Below are positions 60,334 through 64,000 of a stretch of DNA of 64,000 nucleotides, piece by piece. Source of the stretch: Nemorincola caseinilytica (GTDB taxonomy: Bacteria > Bacteroidota > Bacteroidia > Chitinophagales > Chitinophagaceae); NCBI RefSeq assembly GCF_039540515.1, contig NZ_BAABFA010000009.1:62001-126000 (forward strand). Reading direction: 5' to 3'. A model generated the notes under the pieces. That model did not search any database. It had not been told where the DNA came from and was given only the letters and a program-made list of their open reading frames with translations. Each line of letters starts with the position of its first letter. Positions within the stretch are counted from its first letter, which is position 1. Made by a program: the position numbers and the translations under genes.

Positions 60334-61833
60334 TTAATGCACATCATGCATCAGCTTTCGCACGAACGGCGATATGGCTATGAGGGCTATACCCGCTATC
60401 AGCGCGTATAGCGCCAGGTCTTTGTAACCATCGGTATAGGCTATCAGCTTCTGTGTCAGGGAGGCGTTCTCGCTGGTGGTCATGCCTGCGCCCAGTATAC
60501 CGGCGGCATACTGGCCATAGGCGCTCGCCAGGAACCACATACCCATCATCATGCCATGCAGCGGCTTGGGGGCCAGCGTGGTCATTAGCGACAGGCCTAT
60601 GGGCGACAGGCACAGTTCGCCCAGTGTAGACGTAAGATATGCCAGCGTAAAGATGTTCAGCGAGGTCTTGCCCTCGGCATCGGCAAAGAAGCGGGTATAA
60701 TAATACAGGTAGAACGATACCGCCACGAACAGGAACGCCAGCCCGAACTTTATGACCGTATTGGGCTCTATCTTCCTCTTGGCCAGTCCCAGCCACAGCA
60801 GGCCCGCCAGCGGGCTGAAGATGATAACGAATAACGAATTGGAAGAATTGTTCACCACGTTGGGGTCTATCTTGATGCCCATCACGTTATCGTGCAGGTT
60901 GTAGCGGGCAAAAAGGCTCAGCGATCCGCCCGCCTGCTCGAAGAATGCCCAGAAAAAGATGCTGAATATGATGAACACAAAGGCCGCCACCAGCTTCTCG
61001 CGTTCCTTCTTGCTGTATTTCATCATTTCGTACATGATGTATAGTACGGCCACCGGCCCCACTATGTACATAAAGTAATCGGTATACTCACTGTTCTTCA
61101 CCAGCAGGTATATAAGCGGCATCACCAGCAGCGATCCCGCATATACCATTATATCGTTCATCCTTATTTTATTCTTCGGCATCTTCCCCCTCAGTGGCGA
61201 CAGGCCTATGGGGCCTATCTGGGTACGGGTAAAGATGAATATGCCCAGCCCTATTATCATACCTATGCCCGCCAGCGAAAAGGCCGCGTTCCACGAATAC
61301 CTGTTGGCCGTCTCTATACACAGCCACCCACCCAGCAGGGCGCCTATGTTTATACCCGAGTAGAACAGGCCGAAACCCGCATCTCGCCTCGGGTCGCCCT
61401 CCTTATACAGGCTGCCCACCATCGTAGATATATTGGGTTTGAAGAAACCCGTGCCCACTATGGTAAAGGCTATACCTACATAATACATATCCTTGGGCGA
61501 GAAGGCCAGCGTAAAGCTGCCGATGATCATGAGCAGGCCGCCCCAGAATATCGATTTGCGAAAGCCCAGTATCTTATCGGCAAAGAGGCCGCCTATGAAG
61601 GTCATTGCATATATGAAGGCCTGTATGCCGCCGTACTTCAGGTTGGCATCGCGCTCGCTCAGCATCAGTTGCTCTACCATGAACACTGTGAGCATACCGC
61701 GCATGCCATAGAATGCGAAACGCTCCCACATCTCTGAAAAGAACAGGTACCACAGTTGTTTGGGGTAGCTACCCTTGAAATCCTGCACCTGTTCCAGCGT
61801 CATTTCCTGTTTGGTCTCCATTATATCGGTCAT
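60334..61833 (-). CDS. POT-family proton-coupled peptide transporter
   Basis: 499 residues from ATG 61833; the longer frame would use a TTG at 61845. About 12-14 membrane spans. The ExxER-type motif MWERFAFYGMRG near 37-48 is complete, as are FFKPNISTMV and FYSGINIGALLGG, the PTR2 signature. It imports di- and tripeptides with protons through the inner membrane. It is the downstream one of two tandem paralogues (about 176 nt between genes, holding a terminator and a repeat), so both are probably separate units. Substrate preference may differ between them. Confidence 0.94.
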   Translation of the reverse strand: MTDIMETKQEMTLEQVQDFKGSYPKQLWYLFFSEMWERFAFYGMRGMLTVFMVEQLMLSERDANLKYGGIQAFIYAMTFIGGLFADKILGFRKSIFWGGLLMIIGSFTLAFSPKDMYYVGIAFTIVGTGFFKPNISTMVGSLYKEGDPRRDAGFGLFYSGINIGALLGGWLCIETANRYSWNAAFSLAGIGMIIGLGIFIFTRTQIGPIGLSPLRGKMPKNKIRMNDIMVYAGSLLVMPLIYLLVKNSEYTDYFMYIVGPVAVLYIMYEMMKYSKKEREKLVAAFVFIIFSIFFWAFFEQAGGSLSLFARYNLHDNVMGIKIDPNVVNNSSNSLFVIIFSPLAGLLWLGLAKRKIEPNTVIKFGLAFLFVAVSFYLYYYTRFFADAEGKTSLNIFTLAYLTSTLGELCLSPIGLSLMTTLAPKPLHGMMMGMWFLASAYGQYAAGILGAGMTTSENASLTQKLIAYTDGYKDLALYALIAGIALIAISPFVRKLMHDVH

Positions 61834-61887
61834 TTGTCCGAACAAAATAAGAGATATTTTTTATCTACCCCTATTTTATACCCCAAG

Positions 61888-61930
61888 GACCTCCCCCCGA
61901 CCCTCTCCGAAGGACAGGGAGGTGATATGT
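61888..61930 (+). repeat. dispersed hairpin repeat, copy E
   Basis: ACCTCCCCCCGA, then CCCTCTCC (61901-61908) pairing with GGACAGGG (61912-61919, one mismatch), and AGGTGATATGTG. Confidence 0.7.
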
Positions 61931-61952
61931 GAGTAATGTACGAAGCACTTGC

Positions 61953-61983
61953 AATAAAAAAGCGGGAACCATGTCCCGCTTTT
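61953..61983 (-). terminator. terminator of the upstream POT gene
   Basis: On the minus strand AAAAGCGGGA, 6-nt loop, TCCCGCTTTT, then TTTTTATTGC. It lies about 27 nt past the stop codon. Confidence 0.87.
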
Positions 61984-62009
61984 CTGATAACTATTTGAAT
62001 AGCTTTTGC

Positions 62010-63554
62010 CTAGTGTACACCGTGCATCATCTTCTGCAGCTTCCTGCACAGCAGGAAGAGTATGGCAGCCGCAGCGCCCGAGAAACCTACGAATATCATG
62101 AAGTATGTATACAGGCTGTCTATCTCTATACCCAGGAAGTGCGGGTGCGTAGGCAGCGCAGGGTCGGGATAGAGCGAGCTCATGGTACCTGCCAGCTTGT
62201 TGCCGGTAGCTATCGCCAGGAACCATATACCCATCATCAGCGATGTGAAGCGGCCCGGTGTCAGCTTGTTCACCATAGACAGGCCTATGGGGCTCAGGAA
62301 CAGCTCGCCTATAGTATGCAGGAAGTACAGACCTGTGAGCCATACCATGCTGGTACCGGCAGCGGGTATGTTCTTAGAGCCCATGGCTATGAAGAGGTAG
62401 CCCAGCGCCAGGAAGGCAAGACCCAACGACTGCTTGTAGGGCGCCACGGGATTGATACCCTTCTTGGCAAGGCCCACCCACATAGCGCTGATGATGGGCG
62501 CCAGCAGTACTATGAATGCCGCATTGAAGCTCTGGAAATAACTGGCAGGCATTTCTTTGCCAAAGATGTGACGGTCGGTCTGGGCATCGGCAAAGAAGGT
62601 GAGCGAAGCGCCCGCCTGCTCGAAGCACATCCAGAAGAACACCACGAATATCATGATGAGTATGATGACCCACAGCCTGTCTTTCTCTACCTTGGTCAGC
62701 GTAGGGTCGGTAATGATCACGAACGGCCCTACCAGTGTCATACCATATATCAGTGATCCCCATACGTCCAGCCCGGCACCCCAGAACAGCAGGGAGAATA
62801 CCGTTACTATACCACCTATAAGTATCGTTAGCTGCTGCTTGCTGAAGCCCGCATCCTTCTTGCCGTCGGCAGGGGCATCGTTCATTTTATTGGGGCCTAC
62901 GCCCAGCTGCCTGCCCATGGGGTCTATCACATACTTGTCCTTGGTCATGTAAAAGATGACCAGGCTTATGAGCATACCTACACCCGCCGAAAGGAAACCC
63001 CATTTGAAGTCTACGTTCTCGCCCAGGTAGCCGCACACCAGCGGTGCCAGGAAAGCGCCCGCGTTGATACCCATATAGAATATGGTATAGGCGGCATCCT
63101 TGCGGCTATCATTGTCGGGGTATAGCTGGCCCACCATGGTAGATATATTGGGCTTGAAGAAACCATTGCCGAATATGAGCAGCGTAAGGCCGCCCCACAT
63201 CAGCGATATGGCAGCTCCCTTATCGGCCCCGCCCGCCATGCTGGCCGAGAAGAACAGCAGGAACTGCCCCAGCGCCATCAGCAGGCCACCTATGAATATC
63301 GATTTACGGTTGCCCCAGTACCTGTCGGCCATATAGCCACCTATCAGGGGGGTCAGGTACACAAGGCCGGTATAGCTGCCATATATGTTGCTGGCCAGTG
63401 CTTTATCCAGCAGCAGCATCTTCGTCATGTACAGCATGAAGATGGCGCGCATACCATAATAACTGAAACGCTCCCAGAACTCGGTAGCGAACAACACATA
63501 CAGCCCCTTAGGGTGCCCTTTCTGGGTCACAACGTTCTCATTCGAATTACTCAT
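62010..63554 (-). CDS. POT-family proton-coupled peptide transporter
   Basis: 514 residues, about 12-14 membrane spans. The motif FWERFSYYGMRA and the PTR2 motif FFKPNISTMVGQLYP with FYMGINAGAFLAP are complete. It should import small peptides with protons. It is the upstream paralogue of the POT gene at 60334, sharing motif order, with its own terminator. Its start (MSNSNENVVTQKGHPKGLYV) is followed directly by the first span. purD is divergent, with 85 nt between starts. Confidence 0.94.
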   Translation of the reverse strand: MSNSNENVVTQKGHPKGLYVLFATEFWERFSYYGMRAIFMLYMTKMLLLDKALASNIYGSYTGLVYLTPLIGGYMADRYWGNRKSIFIGGLLMALGQFLLFFSASMAGGADKGAAISLMWGGLTLLIFGNGFFKPNISTMVGQLYPDNDSRKDAAYTIFYMGINAGAFLAPLVCGYLGENVDFKWGFLSAGVGMLISLVIFYMTKDKYVIDPMGRQLGVGPNKMNDAPADGKKDAGFSKQQLTILIGGIVTVFSLLFWGAGLDVWGSLIYGMTLVGPFVIITDPTLTKVEKDRLWVIILIMIFVVFFWMCFEQAGASLTFFADAQTDRHIFGKEMPASYFQSFNAAFIVLLAPIISAMWVGLAKKGINPVAPYKQSLGLAFLALGYLFIAMGSKNIPAAGTSMVWLTGLYFLHTIGELFLSPIGLSMVNKLTPGRFTSLMMGIWFLAIATGNKLAGTMSSLYPDPALPTHPHFLGIEIDSLYTYFMIFVGFSGAAAAILFLLCRKLQKMMHGVH

Positions 63555-63639
63555 AGATATATTTATATTTTTTTACCGAACTGCCAATTTAGTAAAATAA
63601 TTACCGTACCACGGGCGTTTTTTTAGTTTTTTTGCACTT

Positions 63640-64000
63640 ATGTCCGTAAAAAAGCAAAATATCCTCCTTTTGGGGGCAGGCGGCCGCGAGTGTACACTGG
63701 CCTGGAAACTGCGCCAGAGCCCCCTTTGCGATAATTTATATATAGCCCCCGGCAATGCCGGCACACACGAATATGGCACCAACCTGCCCATTGCCGTGAG
63801 CGACTTCGAGGGCATAAAGAAAGCCTGCCTCGATCACCAGATAGACATTCTCCTGCCCGGCCCCGAAGACCCGCTAGTGGCCGGTATATACGACTTCATA
63901 AAGGCCGATGACCAGCTAAAGCATATCATAGTGGCAGGACCATCAAAAGAGGGCGCACAGCTAGAGGGTAGCAAGGCATTCTCCAAGCGTTTCATGCAGC
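63640..64000 (+). CDS. purD: Phosphoribosylamine-glycine ligase PurD (3' truncated)
   Basis: About 120 residues are seen before the window edge. The frame begins MSVKKQNILLLGAGGRECTL; the usual GGREHA is GGRECT here, so the histidine is cysteine. LPGPEDPLVAGIYDFI and GSKAFSKRFM are the next family motifs, the latter leading into the ATP-grasp domain beyond the edge. It ligates phosphoribosylamine and glycine in purine synthesis. It is divergent from the POT gene, with an AT-rich 85-nt gap holding no exact promoter box (TAGTTTTTTTG is off by spacing). Confidence 0.9.
   Translation, partial: MSVKKQNILLLGAGGRECTLAWKLRQSPLCDNLYIAPGNAGTHEYGTNLPIAVSDFEGIKKACLDHQIDILLPGPEDPLVAGIYDFIKADDQLKHIIVAGPSKEGAQLEGSKAFSKRFMQ

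Noticed and set aside
1..64000. tRNA, rRNA, CRISPR, riboswitch
   Set aside because: The non-coding gaps are short and I found no cloverleaf, rRNA-like stretch, spaced direct repeats or recognisable aptamer in them.

Overview
The window is a 64 kb piece of a chromosome from a member of the Bacteroidota, most likely near the Chitinophagales (the order is inference). The signs are TonB-dependent outer-membrane receptors with carboxypeptidase-regulatory-like N-termini, a futalosine-pathway menaquinone enzyme (MqnC), a bacterial kynurenine 3-monooxygenase, tandem POT peptide transporters, almost no Shine-Dalgarno sequences, and the Bacteroidota -7 promoter box TAnnTTTG in front of many genes. I found no rRNA, tRNA, CRISPR array, prophage or intact insertion sequence. 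G+C is roughly 50-55% (33 of 60 in the line at 15001) except in a few islands (19 of 60 at 24721).

Layout. 1-2574: nucleotide-sugar genes, two tandem paralogous CDP-paratose-2-epimerase-like enzymes (the first cut by the window edge) and a family 2 glycosyltransferase. 2727-6301: a small lipoprotein, then a metal-linked operon (Cys/His-rich exported protein, periplasmic HMA-like protein, TonB receptor). 6504-10034: smc. 10166-14596: a polysaccharide cluster (multi-pass polymerase-like protein, CgeB-type glycosyltransferase, methyltransferase, convergent deacetylase-like gene). 14603-19592: lutB, priA, folA and a shrunken methyltransferase relative. 19672-24291: TPR protein, outer-membrane-type protein, seven-haem cytochrome with TPRs. 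24292-26110: accessory island with REP-like hairpins, an AT-rich membrane protein and a nucleotidyltransferase whose HEPN partner seems reduced to 22 codons. 26143-31478: recJ, kmo, a DUF3574 protein, an orphan kinase-like protein and a secreted protein. 31618-35812: RelE-type toxin-antitoxin pair, then ybeY, an RluA-family gene, a LolA-like gene, a DUF502 gene and serC. 35826-44465: rnz, envelope genes, a second TonB receptor, gltX, photolyase. 44575-52364: msrB, M16 peptidase, pheS, an unknown protein, a ferritin-like protein and a DUF187 hydrolase. 52556-59750: a nuclease-fold secreted protein, a 1242-residue sensor kinase next to mazG, a GNAT gene and mqnC. 59828-63554: a second RelE-type toxin-antitoxin pair and two POT transporters. 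The 5' part of purD runs off the right edge.

Most genes are housekeeping or envelope functions in short operons separated by clear hairpin terminators. The most unusual signals are: (1) exact TAnnTTTG boxes only 4-9 nt upstream of nine start codons, implying leaderless or ultra-short-leader mRNAs and settling several starts; (2) a five-copy dispersed hairpin repeat, all copies in one orientation, one of which supplies the last codons of serC; (3) the AT-rich gene beside a broken MNT/HEPN module and REP-like hairpins; (4) several family members with altered key residues (second epimerase Tyr to Phe, nuclease EEAH, HMA protein without CxxC, PurD GRECT, a methyltransferase lacking its cofactor-binding core). 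I see no clear new multi-gene defence or biosynthetic system; the best candidates for new biology are the AT-rich gene and the stand-alone kinase-like gene at 29807.
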